NCBI GenBank assembly: GCA_034509925.1
Contig: CM067534.1
Span: 6,978,501 to 7,042,500 of the forward strand
From: Hirudinaria manillensis
Lineage: Eukaryota; Annelida; Clitellata; Hirudinida; Hirudinidae
DNA length: 64,000 nucleotides
Direction of reading: 5' to 3'
The position numbers and the translations under genes were made by a program. Of this stretch, positions 50,001-63,878 are shown in pieces (within the stretch, counting starts at the first letter, position 1; each line of letters starts with the position of its first letter). The notes under the pieces are model-generated. The model was not told the DNA's origin. It did not search any database and worked only from the letters and a program-made list of their open reading frames with translations.

Positions 50001-53000
50001 GACTGGCTATGATGTCGATGTCCACTTTGTGCCACAAGCCATCAGTGAAAGAGTCCGACTCCGACATGGGGTCACCTGGAAAGGGGTTGGTTTGGTTTGT
50101 TTGTTTGAGATGAAAGACGAGATTTTAAAGGAGATGCTCGGTCGTTAGTTAATTAATCATTCATTAGTTCACTGACTGTTAATGATGGCGTTGTGTACTT
50201 CCGGATCCGCGTCGGTCTTGATGCTGTACTCCAGGTGGCCGTCTTCGTTCAGTTTCACCTTAAATCACGTCGTCGCCGACTTAGCAAAGTCATCGTAACA
50301 TTGGACTCGAGAGTTCAAAAAACATCCTTTTGTTAATCTGCCAGGAATCAGACTTACGATGAACCTCTGGGTTCCTGGCGTGGGATTGGTCAGGAGCAGG
50401 AGTCCGTCTGGGTTGTACGAACGGAACTCGAACGACACTTTGATCCTCTTGTCGGGGGGTATGTCTGTGACCTCGATGTAGTTGTCGACGTACGGCATGG
50501 ATGCGGGGGTGATGACCTCTGACTGGAAGAGGAGATGATGGTGATGATGACGACGATGGTGATAAGGATGATGATTGTGGAAAGAGATTTCAATAGGTTC
50601 ATTAAAGATAGAATCCAATAATCATGGTCATGATGAAAGGTTATTTTTCAGAGCAAATGTGGAAAATCTTACAAAAAAAGTAATATTTATAAACAACATA
50701 GGAAATAATCTTCAATTCAAATGAATTTACTATAATTCAATAATTAATAATATAATTCAAAAAAAGAAAAGAAAAGATGGCAGCATCACCACCAGCATAA
50801 CTGCTCACCCTGCAGTAGCCATAAATGATGTCCCCATAAACTGTAAACCTCTGCTGATTGGTCCTTGAGTCCTGTATCATGTTCATGTAGTTGAACCAAA
50901 CGTTTTCCATGCACCCTGTGAAGTTCTGCCTCACTCTCAGCCTCTTTCCTGGTTGCAGGAAGTTGTCTATTCCACCGAGATGGATCTGACGGAAATGATT
51001 GTGATAATGATATCATAGTAGGTGATTTAAATAGAAATAATCTGGCAATTTCAGGAGGACAAGATATGACATGTTGACAATCATCCACATATTTATTCTA
51101 AAATAGAACCAAAAAATCCTAAATGGCATCGACTCCTCCCACCTTTCTGTCGAGATCCAATTGGATGAAATCCCCGAGGGTGACGTTATCGATTTGCATC
51201 CTGTCGACGCTGAGCCAAACGTTTCGTTGGTCCCTCCGCACCTCGACGTCGTGCCATTGGTTGTCGTCCAGCAGACTCCCCGCCCTTGTCGTCGTGTCTC
51301 CGGTTTCCTGAGCCGTTGACCCTGTGATGTTGCAAATAATAATTAATTGATTATAGTGAATTATAACTTTAAGAAATTATAGTAATTTATGTCAAATTTG
51401 ATACACTTTACAATTAAAGCAGTAACATCAACAATAATTGTTGACCTATCGACACAGTCTTAATGAGGTCAATCTACAACTAATGTAAGCATAAACGAGA
51501 CTCCTTTGTAAATGTGTTTCAGACGAGTCCCGGAGCTAAAACGAACTTAGAACTTCAAAAGCATTCGAACCCACCAAGGTCGTAGTTGAGGTAAAGTTTC
51601 CCTCTGATCATCTCGAGAATGAGGTAATCGCCCTGATTTCCATCCGCATAGAACAGCAGGCCATCCGCCTGCGTGGTCTTGAACCTCAGCTTCAAGAGGT
51701 CCGTTCGGAACTGGACGTATTGGTTCGGTCCGCTGATGTCGTACGAGATTCTCGAGTTGCCGTCGAATCTGGCACCGTCGGAATCTGAAAAAAAAAATAT
51801 TCGTGAATTCCTGGTGAAATGAAATTCATGGATTCCTCTGCAAGTGAAAATCCAAGTCGAGCATAATTTTCAAGTATTTGTTGATGTAAATAATACGTTA
51901 CTAATAATGTTCATTGAAAATGTAAACAGTGGTTACCTCGAAAAAGATAAAATATGTTGACAAAGAAATGTTGAAAAACATGAATCAGTAAATTGTAAAT
52001 GGAATGTGCCAACTCATAAATAACGGGTTAGAATTTAAATGATTAAATTTGATTTAATCACAACAATCACAACCATGAAAATTCACTGCAAATTCATGCT
52101 CACCAAATCTGCATCCATGCAGCTCGGCCCTGAGCGAGATGAATCTGTTCCAACGCTGAGGATTGATGCGGATGTATCTGGCGATGAGTTGGTACGGAAG
52201 GGAATTCCTCACCACCGTGTTGTCGTCAATGTTTCCTTGGAACAACTGAAGGAAAGCAATTTTTAAATTTTAATTAATTTTAAAATTAACCTTAATTTGG
52301 TTCCATTTTAGTATTTCTCCTTCAAATACTTGAAACCTATGATTTATTTTTAAAATCTTAATCATCAGACATTAACTCAGGTGGAGTTAATATATTATTC
52401 ATTAGTATTATTAACATATTACATATTACTAATCGTTAATAATACTAATTTTAATATTACTTATTAAAATAGAAACCATGACCAAATGGTTCTGCAAATG
52501 GGTCATATATCTAGAAATTGTTGTTATTTTGAAATTAAAAATTTAAAAAAATAAAAAAAAAACTATTAAAATGTCTTCCAACCATTGGCGTTCCAAATTC
52601 ATTCGTGTAGACTCTCCAAGTGCTGTTGTCATCAGAGAACCAGATGTAATATTCGAGGACGTATTCGTTGCTTCCTCTTCTTCCCTGCGTCTCGATGTAC
52701 TTGATGACCTGCCGATATCCGAGATCTATGCTCAGGAACTGATTGGAATCCGTGGTTCCGGCAGTCCACGCTCCTCCGCCTTTGATCATCGAAGTAATAT
52801 TCGTTAAGTGATAATCAATTAATAAGTGAATAGTTAATGGATAAGTTTTAATTAAACAATATTTACTTTCAGATCCATATGAACTTATAAAATTAATTTT
52901 ATGTAGAATTTCAAACCTTTCCATCCTCTCAGTCTTGCATATTTTGCATCTCGGGCCCTGTTTGTTTTGGAAGTTGCCCACAAGTTGCTATCGGGTATGT

Positions 53001-53359
53001 AGTACTTCTCCATGCCAACAGGGATCGGATATTGGCACGGATCAGTGATGTTTATTTCCGATTGTTGAATTATAATCGCATTATATTCTGCAAAGCAGAT
53101 ATAGGTTTACCAATGATGCAGAATTCGAATGGGCTGTTAAGATGCTAATGTAGATAAACGATGTTTGATTTTTCATAGAATACAGCCTAAGTGGCTAGCA
53201 TAGCTTAGACGTCGTAGGATTGTTTTACATCGCACAGATCTGAAAAATTATTAAAATTGAAGACTCACGCGATGCAACGGAGGGTAATTCCAAACAAATT
53301 ATAAAAAATACAAAACAAAAAATCATCGTTAGATCCTCTAAAGTCTTTGTTTGCCTCAT
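44084..53359 (-). CDS. CNTNAP: Contactin-associated protein / neurexin IV (Caspr family), complete
   Basis: Twenty-six exons join in phase to 1353 residues, within the family range. The first exon (53269-53359) encodes a signal peptide; the last (44084-44277) encodes most of the TM segment and the tail. In order: discoidin (F5/8C) domain (52104-53087), LamG1 (50809-51784), LamG2 (49583-50522), EGF (49261-49367), a fibrinogen-like part with RYWGGS and CNCDAG (47816-48783), LamG3 (46586-47589), EGF (46350-46469), LamG4 (44711-46185), juxtamembrane sequence, TM, then a cytoplasmic [10 protein letters not shown] protein-4.1-binding motif and C-terminal EYYI, a PDZ ligand like that of fly neurexin IV. 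The family organises septate or paranodal junctions with contactin at lateral membranes and axons. The intron at 49749-49898 appears to be GC-AG. The gene converges on the channel gene about 350 bases away. Confidence 0.95.
45190..45370. repeat. AT-only microsatellite (ATTAATA-type) in a CNTNAP intron
   Basis: About 180 bases of interleaved ATT, TAA and ATTAAT units lie between the exons at 45057-45156 and 45489-45631. Confidence 0.85.
47305..47380. repeat. (CATC)n microsatellite in a CNTNAP intron
   Basis: Imperfect CATC/CACC units lie between the exons at 47147-47250 and 47419-47589. Confidence 0.85.
49749..49898 (-). other. Probable GC-AG intron in CNTNAP
   Basis: On the minus strand the upstream exon ends ATCGGAG followed by gcaagt, and the next exon starts after ctcag. 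Joining at this GC donor keeps phase 1 and gives LIGG-KDDFGG, which continues the LamG fold. I found no GT donor that does the same. AG|GCAAGT is the classical strong GC-donor form. Confidence 0.7.
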
Positions 53360-54041
53360 CGTTCATTTCATGGTTGAGTTTCGTTACCTGTATTCCTCAC
53401 AGGCAAACGCATAGGTAAAAAGTAGCGATGTGCCTAGATTTTTTTCAGTTTTTAAAAATAACATAATACTGTTAAAATCTAAACTATTACTAAATTAATC
53501 TAGAATTAAATTTTAAAATGTCTCTTCTGTGACAAATTTAACAGCTCAAATTATCAGTCGCGCAAACTCCACTGAAACCTGCATTCAAAGCAGTCACCAA
53601 CAACCCCGATCATGAATCTATAAAGTAAAAATTATAAATATTTCACAACATATCATCTTATCTGGGCGCCGAATTCTTGAAATGACAAAACCGTGCCAAA
53701 CGCCAGAACCCGACTATCTTAAGTCACGCACGACATGACACTCCCAAACTTCACAGAGATGGATAGAGAAAGCGTGAATCACCAGTCCCCAACAACTATT
53801 CAACTCGTCACCAATTTATCCCCAACTACACGAGGCCTTGAATGCCCATCTGAGCCTCGTGTTGTAACAAAAAACCTCCCAAAAACTTTAAGAGTGATTC
53901 GAATACTCAACGTAATTATTCCGCTGACGAAAATATAAACTAATCACAAGTCACTGGCAATGAAAGATAGAATACGAATGTGATTACAACAATAACACTA
54001 CAACAACAACAGCAGATATGCAATTGGTCGACTGGAGCCAA
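53360..54041. other. Intergenic between CNTNAP and DPCD
   Basis: It should hold the CNTNAP promoter and 5' UTR and the DPCD 3' UTR. The 67-codon plus-strand frame at 53735-53938 has no recognisable features. Confidence 0.5.
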
Positions 54042-55672
<1,631 letters not shown>

Positions 55673-56027
55673 CTCTCCGTGTCGCGAAAACAAACTTTCT
55701 TAATATAACATGTGTTCCTTAACAACTGAAAATGAATCTATGTTACATATAAAACATTAAAATAAATAAATTACAAATGGAACTCTGAATTTTTTTTATA
55801 TTTTTAGAAATTTTTAAATTTTATATAAGTTTGCGAAGGCTATTTTGGCTATATTATCGCTATTTACCCTCGTGGAATTGTTTTTGTTTATCGACGCATT
55901 TACTTTTCGAGAGCTTTAACATCATCCTGCAAATGGGAGACGATTTTAATATTCAGTTAAATATTGTTACATCTAGTTTTGGTAAGAATGCAAACAATTC
56001 ATCGGTTGGTTTCAGGATTTTCATTCC
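55673..56027. promoter_or_regulatory. Bidirectional promoter region DPCD/DDX31
   Basis: Fewer than 360 bases separate the start codons of two divergent genes, so their promoters must overlap. No TATA box is placed convincingly for either. An ATG at 55935 followed by 16 codons and a GTAAGA donor could be a 5' exon of DDX31, but its phase does not join the helicase frame. Confidence 0.5.
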
Positions 56028-58532
56028 TTGCCTATAATTTTTTGTACTTTAATTTCTTATGACATAATTCAATTACAGGATATTCTTGATAGCATCATAT
56101 CTCAGCATAAAAAACCGCAGGGAAATGCCTTGGGAAAATCAAAAGGGATCGCTCTGAAGACCAAGCCAGGACTTGCTAAAAAGGATATATCCTCTGGTTC
56201 AGTAATAACTAAAACTGCAAAACCGTTGATATCTGTTTTGGCTAAAAAAAAGAAGGCATCTTTGGGAAAAGAGGAAACGTTTGAAAATTCCTCATCAACC
56301 ATTGATTTGAAAGCTAACAATAACACAAGTCGGTTATTGAACAACAAGGCAAAGTCTGCAACTTATAATACTATTAAATTTGATGGTGGCTCAAATAAAA
56401 GTGATATCAAAACCATTCTCAAGGCTCAAAAAAAGCCTGCGAAGGAATTGAACAAACGGAAAAGAGTCTCTTTTGGGAACGATGAGATTTTTAAGGAGGA
56501 CGACGCTCCCCAGCCTTCCAAGAAATTCAAACCATCGGCATTGTTTGCCAACAATCCAAGAATTCCCAAAGTTGATTGTGATGATGTGACACCACTTTCT
56601 GAGAATGTTTTCTCAAAGACTTCCTTTGCATCTCTAAACCTTCACCCATTCATGGTTTCGAACCTCGAAAAGATGAATATAACAAAATTGACTGCTGTAC
56701 AAAAGAAAGCCATCCCTGTGATCATGCAAGGTAAAGACATTCTTGTAAAATCACAGACAGGCTCAGGGAAGACAATGTCTTATGCGATACCCATAGTTCA
56801 AGAACTCCAATCCATGGAGCCAAAGATCCAAAGGACGGATGGCCCCTATTGTGTTGTGGTTGTGCCCACGAGAGAACTAGTTGCACAAAGCTACGAAGTC
56901 ATCATGAAGTTGGTCAGTCCATTCTTGTGGGTTGTTCCTGGCCAATTGATGGGTGGGGAGAAGAGGAAGTCAGAAAAGGCCAGAATAAGAAAAGGCATGA
57001 ACATTATCGTCTCGACGCCAGCGAGATTGGTGGACCATCTTGATCACACTTGTTCTCTCGAGCTGGGCAAGATCAGATACCTCGTCATAGACGAGGCTGA
57101 CAGAATGCTTGACATGGGCTTTGAGAAAGACATATCCAGAATTGTTTTGGTGATGAACAATAAGTGCCAGAAATTCCAGACTATCCTCCTTTCTGCAACG
57201 CTTAGTCCTGGAGTTGAGAAATTGGCAGGAATGAGTTTGGAAGAGCCAATCAGAATTGATATGGCACAGTCCATCAAGACTCTTGAGGATGGAGCAGAAG
57301 CCGTCGAAGAGTTTGCCACTCCCTCCAGTCTCCGGCATAACTTTGTCGTCGTGCCCAGCAAGTTGCGATTGGTCACTTTGGCTTCCTTCCTGCTCTGGAA
57401 ATGTCAACTTAACACGAAGCCGTGCAAAGTGATTGTGTTTCTTTCTACTCAGGGTGCCGTGGAGTTCCACCACAGCCTCTTTCAATCGACCTTCTTTTCG
57501 CCGGAAGACAATGACGAGGCCGTCAAAGATTTCGAGATTTTCAAGCTTTATGGAGACATGGAACAGAAAGATCGCATGAGGATTTTTAAAGAATTCAAGG
57601 CAGCTAAGTCTGGGGTTCTTCTCTGCACAGACGTGGCTTCGAGAGGACTCGATCTGCCCCACATTGAGTGGATCGTTCAGTACAATACTCCCGGCACGCC
57701 AGCAGATTACATCCACAGAGCTGGAAGGACTGCTAGGATCGGTACTAAAGGCAATGCCTTACTATTTCTTGCTCCGTCTGAGGTAGAATATGTCAAAATT
57801 ATGACGGAACACAAGATAGCGATGAACGAAATGCCAATGGACAACATCTTGAAAAACCTTCTCATTCAAGCTCAAGTGGGGAAGCTCAATCTAATACACA
57901 AGGGTAACGTCCCGAGTACCCTGCAGGATGCGGCTGCTTTCTTGCAAGCGCAGTTCGAAAACAACTTGTCGCAGAACAAGAGCATGAGGACGTTGGCCAG
58001 AAAAGCCTATCAGTCATTCATAAAGGCTTACACCACTTATCCGGCTTCCCTTAAACACATCTTCCACGTGAAAAATCTTCACTTGGGTCATGTGGCGACC
58101 AGTTTTGCCCTGGCGGAGACACCGAGTGGGGTCTCGAAACTCGTGGGAATTCATCACAAGAATAACAAAAACGCTGTCAAAAAGTTCTTCTCGTCGAAGG
58201 CGGCCAGAGGGCCGAGAATGCCGGCACCAAGTCAGGGTGCGAAGAAGATCGTTCGCGATAGGACGGAAAGGATAAAGATTCCGTTCGGTTTTGACAAGAC
58301 CTCCCTCAAGTCGAAGTTAGTGAATGTTTTTGATTTTTCAGAAACAGTACACATTATTGATAATTATTAATCTTTAATCATCATAATTACTATTTACTTT
58401 TACATTGGATTTCCATAAAATGCTTTTTAGCTGACTGATATCATATCATGAAAATGTGACTTAAATGAATGATTCCTTTTCAGATCCAGTTCAACTTATG
58501 GCAACTTCAGTGAATTTGATGACGGACTCTAA
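56028..58532 (+). CDS. DDX31: DDX31 (yeast Dbp7-type) nucleolar DEAD-box helicase
   Basis: One long exon (start taken at 56028, coding to 58315) joins a 49-base last exon (58484-58532) through a GTTAGT donor and TTTTCAG acceptor, giving about 778 residues. A basic low-complexity N-terminus is followed by FKPSALFANNPRIP, the Q-motif region LTAVQKKAIPV, motif I SQTGSGKT, PTREL, MGGEKRKSEKARIRKG (diagnostic for DDX31/Dbp7), DEADRMLDMGFEKD, SAT, CTDVASRGLD and HRAGRTARIG. The DUF4217-type C-terminal part contains QSFIKAYTTYP and LHLGHVATSFAL. The family acts in 60S ribosomal subunit assembly in the nucleolus. The first ATG is uncertain: residues before LQDILDSI look like intron or UTR, and a CAG acceptor lies just before GATATTCTTG, so true coding may begin in an upstream exon. 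AATAAA lies at 58577. Confidence 0.93.
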
Positions 58533-58723
58533 AGAATGACTTTATTGAAAAATGTTGCATTATTATTGATTATATCAATAAATTTTTACTGTGATTGTCG
58601 ATATATTATATACAAGAACGATGTATTGTCTCACTAGGCGATACCCTCCTGTTGATTTGTTCAGAAGTCCGTGCATAAAGATGGGAGTATTTATGCTGAA
58701 ATTAGAATTGGAACGCTTCGCTG

Positions 58724-59685
58724 TTAGCAATCGAAGTGAGGGCTCGAAAAAGCGCACATAAAAGCATTGAAATGCCATCTTCTGATCGTTTCATAGTTCT
58801 CTGGTGTGGTTACTGAACGATAAAACCTTTCCTCTATTTCGAATAAGTTAGAGTCGTGTTGATCTCCACGTTGACTGCCAAAGAATGGTGATCGTTGCGA
58901 GCTCTCCGCCCAAGCATTTCTTTGGATTTCAATTGGACATGCCTTTTCCTCCAGTTCTTTCAATAATTCGCCACTGCTTGAAAACCTTTTCGGCATCCAT
59001 TTTGAAAGATGATTGGAGTTTACGATTTTGCGACTTGATTCACGTTTCCACTTTGTCCTAAAATGGTATTGATGTTTCTAAAAGGCTCCAAATCTAGATG
59101 TAAAAACAGGTACGTAATTATTTAATTAACCTTACCTTCGGTTCTGGTACCAAGTCTTGATCTGAACATCGGAAAGTTTCAGAGAATTCGAAAGGAACAC
59201 TCGATCCTTCACTGTGAGGTATTTGCGTCTTCCGAATGATGCTTCCAATTTTTCTAATTGGTTTTTAGTAAAGGAAGTCCTCAGCTTTTTCCTGGCTGGT
59301 TCTAGTCCGTGAAGAATGCTATTCCACGTTCCGCTGTGTCTCGAGGAATCGTCTGCCAATTTTGCGGCATTTATTACAAAAAAGATTGATTAACCAGAAA
59401 ATTATCAATTTATAATCTTATTGCAGATCGACTAAATGAATTTATTTAAAAACCTGATAATGAATCGAGTTCCTGATAATCTTCGAACTTTGGACATTTT
59501 GTAATAATTCCAGAATTATTTTGATCTAATTTTTTATTTTGTCTACTCCTATATTTGATGACCGACGTATAAGTTACATTGGAACGATTATTTAAATTTG
59601 AAATTGCGTTTTTGAGTTCTTCTTTGGCACTGCTTCTTTCGGAATTTTCGGATCGTAATCCGAGGATATTTCTTATGTGAAACAT
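58724..59685 (-). CDS. NK-like (BarH-like) homeobox transcription factor
   Basis: Three exons on the minus strand (59454-59685, 59136-59352 and 58724-59057) encode 260 residues. The N-terminus starts MFHIRNILGLR, where FHIRNIL matches the eh1 (Groucho/TLE-recruiting) motif F-x-I-x-x-I-L. The homeodomain spans residues 98-157: KKLRTSFTKNQLEKLE, RRKYLTVKDR, and recognition helix IKTWYQNRRTKWKR with Gln50 and Asn51. The intron after QNRR, a Tyr at position 49 and TKWKR point to the NK-like/BarH branch. Divergence outside the third helix prevents a firm name; Barx or Tlx relatives are alternatives. The C-terminus (about 105 residues) has no known domain. It should act as a DNA-binding repressor in the nucleus. 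The gene is convergent with DDX31, with less than 200 bases between stops. Confidence 0.88.
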
Positions 59686-61523
59686 CTACTAATTGCTGAA
59701 AATCCCTCTTTATGCTGAAGATTGCCTTTATAATTATCGGGATTTATTAGTTAAGCAAATCCTTATCTTGGGAGTATAGTGCCAAAATTTAGAAAAGCTT
59801 AAAAGCTCTGCTGTAATCTGCCGAGTAAGCCTTTAAGAAAGATCTTAAAACAGTATAAAAAAAAAATTGCGTGCAGAAAACGTTTTAGAAATGCATTAAA
59901 ATTTTCACACTGAAATTTACGATACAATAGACAGTGCCCTTGCTATTGAAAGCGTCGAGAACAGCGGGGGATGATCTTAAATGTCTGTCCAAAAGCAGTT
60001 TGGGATTCTCTCTTAGTGGCCTTACTTGGTAGGCTGAGTATGTTTCTCTGTGCTCCTCTTTCATGCGTGTCTTAATTGATCGACTTCCCCAATGGATTAA
60101 TCAAGGCGAATTTTTTTTTATAAAGGATGACAATGTCTGTTGAGTCCGTTTCCGTCTTGTTTAATTCTATTGGCGTACAAAAATTAAAATAATTTTCTCC
60201 TCGCAAAATTCGCTGAGTCTTTAGGTTAAAAATCAATAAAATTTTCACGCTAACGAGTTTCATCACGAAATGGTCTCCTGCATATTCCTATCGAATGAAA
60301 TTTGTGGGACAGGAACGATGTTTGAAATTGTTTCTTCTGAGATGCTTGTTTAAGCGTTAAATAAAGTTACGTTTGGGCATACTTATTTAGGGACCAAAAC
60401 ATTTTTTAGCGATACACAACGGAACCTCCCGCAAAATTACAGGCCGCTCCAAGTGTCAGGTATTAATACTAATCTCATATCTAATCGACGATAACAGCTT
60501 ACGACCTAAACTACTTTGATTGCTTTCGATTTACCCCACAATTTCAAGGAAGTCAATCTAAATCTAAATCTTTTGACTTTGCGAAGTACCAAAGGTGGAA
60601 GTATGGACAATCAGCTATTGCCTTTAAGCAGTCTAGTGAACAGATTGATTACTCTACACACAGTCTTCCAAAATTCGTTTATCACCATCAAAGCTCATGA
60701 TGAGTGCTGAATCCGACAATGCTCAATGGTTCCTAAGAACATACGCACAAGGTGGGATAATACAACAAAAACAGACAAATCCAATGATGAAACAACTTTA
60801 GACAATGCCTTTAGCACGTCACAACACAAAATCGCAAGCAAATCCACCAAACTGATCGCACATGCAAACCCAACTGCCATCTTTACAAACACATTTGCAT
60901 CAAAATCTCCTGGACAAATGATGCCTTTTACGGACGAACCTCACCTAACGAATTAAATGCAGAACATTCAACTTGCTTAGGAAAAGTTCACAAACTAGTT
61001 AACACACAAGTAGCTTTTGCAAGCTTAGAAAGCATGATGGAGATCTATGAATGCCAAAATCTCAATCATAAACTCCTTTCTCGCAGAAAGCTAGGCCGGT
61101 TTGCCGTTAAAAATGTCAAACCTTGTGCATCAAATCCACAAAAACTGCCAAATCATCCTAAATTGCAAAAACATCCACAAGCAAAAGCACCAACATATGT
61201 TTCGATGAACTCTCAAGTGGCCCGCCAGCCAAGCTGCTACCACAGTGTCTTCTGGCATTCACCCAACCAAGCAATCCATGATGTGCATTCCATTTCATAT
61301 CAACAATGCACAGAAAGGAATGACTACTGACTCGTTAGAGATGTTCACGAAGGTAAAAGTCGTCGGCGACATAATTTTCGACGGTAAGTTCCTACGCACG
61401 AGGGCACGAAAAGGGGGTTGCCGTGCCACGGTTCGACGACGACGCCTACGGCTCTCACAAGATGGCGTTGATAAAGACTTTTGGAAAAAATTGCGTGTAA
61501 CAACAAAAATTCAAGTCAATCGT
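59686..61523. other. Intergenic; decayed or unrecognised open frames
   Basis: Plus-strand frames at 60516-60710 and 60726-60956 are in the same frame, separated by one stop, and are rich in Thr, Asn and Lys. Another lies at 61034-61330 and a basic one at 61245-61529. None shows a known domain or good splice sites. They may be remnants of a transposon or a fast-evolving gene. CACAAGATGGCG near 61460 resembles a YY1 site. Confidence 0.4.
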
Positions 61524-62292
61524 TCATAACTTCTTCTTCGGTGGGTTCTTCTTGGCTGCCTCCTTCTCTTTCTTGATCTGTTTGGCTTTCTTCTTTTCCT
61601 CTTGTGCGCTCTTTTTGTCTCGAAGGTTCTTGACCAGCTTGTAGACGAAGAAGACTGTAGGAGTACAAATTACAGAGTACTGATCATAGGATGAGGCGAG
61701 GAAGAGATCACGTGATTTGGCTATGGATGCTTTTCAGGATTTAAACTATTAATCATTTACATGTCATTTACTAATGTCGTTCTATAACCACAATGAATTG
61801 GTTGTGTTAGGTCGATCAAACTAAACTCTGGATATCAATACTTCTCCTGCTCGTGCAAAACATACATTAACACAAATGAAGTTGTAATAAACATTAAGTT
61901 CATTGCAATAGAATCTAGTAAAGTCTACAGACTGTATTTTAAGATTAGGTTTATGAGGAAGGAAGAAACTACTTAACAAAATCTTAATTCTGGAAGTTTA
62001 GTGCAAACAACTTATACAAACTAGTCAAGAAATCTTGCTTCAGTTGAAAACTATCCAACTGCAAAACATCATCTAAGTATTAAACAGATCTTAAATTAAT
62101 ATTGTTTTCATACAATGTTATGCACAAATGTGAGCCACCTCAGATCATGTGATTTTCATAAGCAGCCTTCAAGCAGTATTTTATTTTTGAATATTAATAC
62201 TAACTAAACAATGAGACGACGATGATGCCTGGAATGACGAACACGGAGTTGTCGATGCCTTCCTTGTAAGGTCCCTTTCCAATTTCCACCAT
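61524..62292 (-). CDS. Small single-pass membrane protein with Lys-rich tail (72 residues)
   Basis: Two exons on the minus strand, 62205-62292 and 61524-61654, join in phase through a GTTAGT donor and CTCCTACAG acceptor. The product starts MVEIGKGPYKEGIDNSVF, has one hydrophobic segment (VIPGIIVVSLFIFFVYKLV, about residues 19-37) and ends in a charged tail dominated by Lys, Ala and Glu (DKKSAQEEKKKAKQIKKEKE, then PPKKKL). The layout suggests a type III or tail-anchored-like protein of the ER or another internal membrane, with the basic tail in the cytosol. I do not recognise the family. It resembles the SMIM/RAMP4 size class of micro-membrane proteins but not any one by sequence. No single frame covers it, so ORF callers that ignore introns will miss it. 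Confidence 0.72.
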
Positions 62293-63878
62293 ATTGACGA
62301 CTTATTACGAGTTTTTTCGAACAACAAATGTCCAGCTGCCGATGTCTCGAACTAGCTTAAACAAAACAAGACAAAATGTAGAAGCAGGAATGTCACTAAA
62401 AACTGCGAATGAAGAATTTTTCAAACTTGTTGTTTCGCACATTAAGGCAGTTTCTAAGAATCCTAACAACACCTCAAAGCGTTAGCAACTCACCCTCCTC
62501 CCGACTCCTACAACGTGTATTAACAGACCTGTTTACGTGTAAGTCCTTATAACTAGTTAGTGATTAATATTAATTTATGCATACGTCGACTGTTAGAGCA
62601 CGTGCCCCAGATGTGGATCTTAAATTTCGATTAAGGTAACTGATAATAGTTTTGCCCTCAGAGAATTTATTTCCAGTTTAGTTTGACGATTATGTCACGG
62701 CAAATTTATGCTAGATTTTTCTGAACGAGAAACATAAGATCTGCTATCAACAAAGAAATAGCATCGCAAGCGTTCATCTTCGCAAAGGAATACTTACATG
62801 ATTTTTTTAATTACATAAAATTAATTATTTAATTAAACTAGTGGAAAATCAGTAAAGCCGAAGTCTATTTAATGTATTTAGAAGAAATTCTTAGGTAAAG
62901 CTAGACGACGCTTACTTATAATGGCACATTATTTGTATAACAATAAACCTTGAGTTGTAACTATGCTATTTGAATATTTATTTGAAAGTGGTTGTGCTTC
63001 TTTGTCAAATAAATTCGCGGACTATAACCACCCTTTTTGAATCAATCTTACTTGCTGGACCAAAGAAAAATACAAAATCTTACATAAATCATCACGCATA
63101 AACATGTTACTAAAATTCAAATGTTTAGACAAGTTCAATATCGTTGACCAAAGAAATTGGGACAAGAAAGGTGTGTCTTGTGGGGTGAATTACTGACCTG
63201 AGATTTAACTCGTTAATATTCATAATATTTATTCTAGTCTTGATTGGTCTGAAATGCATGTAAACAAACTCTAGCGATCTTTAAATAATTTTGTTTATTA
63301 AAAATTATCGCATTTCTATTTTGCAATATTAAATTGCAATATTGCAAGATTAAAATGGCAAAATTATTTTCAATTTAAAACCGTTACAGCTGACAGAGTG
63401 GCTGGATTAATCAAGAAATAAGAAGGAGCTCGTGAGAGACTAACGAATATATTTTACCTGAAATCATATAAATTAGTTGTATTGCTTTGCACCAAATCTT
63501 GACATATTTGTTGCAACTTTTTACAGAACTAGAATCATTTCGAGAAGCCTTGCAGTTGCTGCAACTTCTCGGGTTCGGCGAGACAAAATTAGCATCGTTA
63601 TTGTCTTCTGAGCTCAAACTTTTTCCGCTATTTAAGTTATTTAAACTCAGGATCTGAAATTGCAAAATAGAGAACATTTACAAGCGTTGACAAGAACTAA
63701 TGATGAAAATATTCGCGAAAGCACAAAATATTGCCTGAGCATCCGCCGATTAGGGATGGATTGACGTGATTGAAACGGATTGCCTTGGGCTCGTTAAGTC
63801 ATGTTTTAGTTTTTTTTTTTATCGAATATTTCTAAAATCTAATCTCGAATTTGAAAGTCTAACGAATTGCTGGCAGCC
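62293..63878. other. Intergenic; no gene recognised
   Basis: AT-rich sequence with a 63-codon plus-strand frame (62294-62485) and an 88-codon minus-strand frame (63411-63677). The latter contains CSNC and a Ser/Asn-rich stretch but no domain I can name; it could be an unattached exon. The rest shows nothing. Confidence 0.45.

Noticed and set aside
56970-57716. 248-codon minus-strand frame within DDX31
   Set aside because: It is antisense to the helicase core and has no domain of its own.
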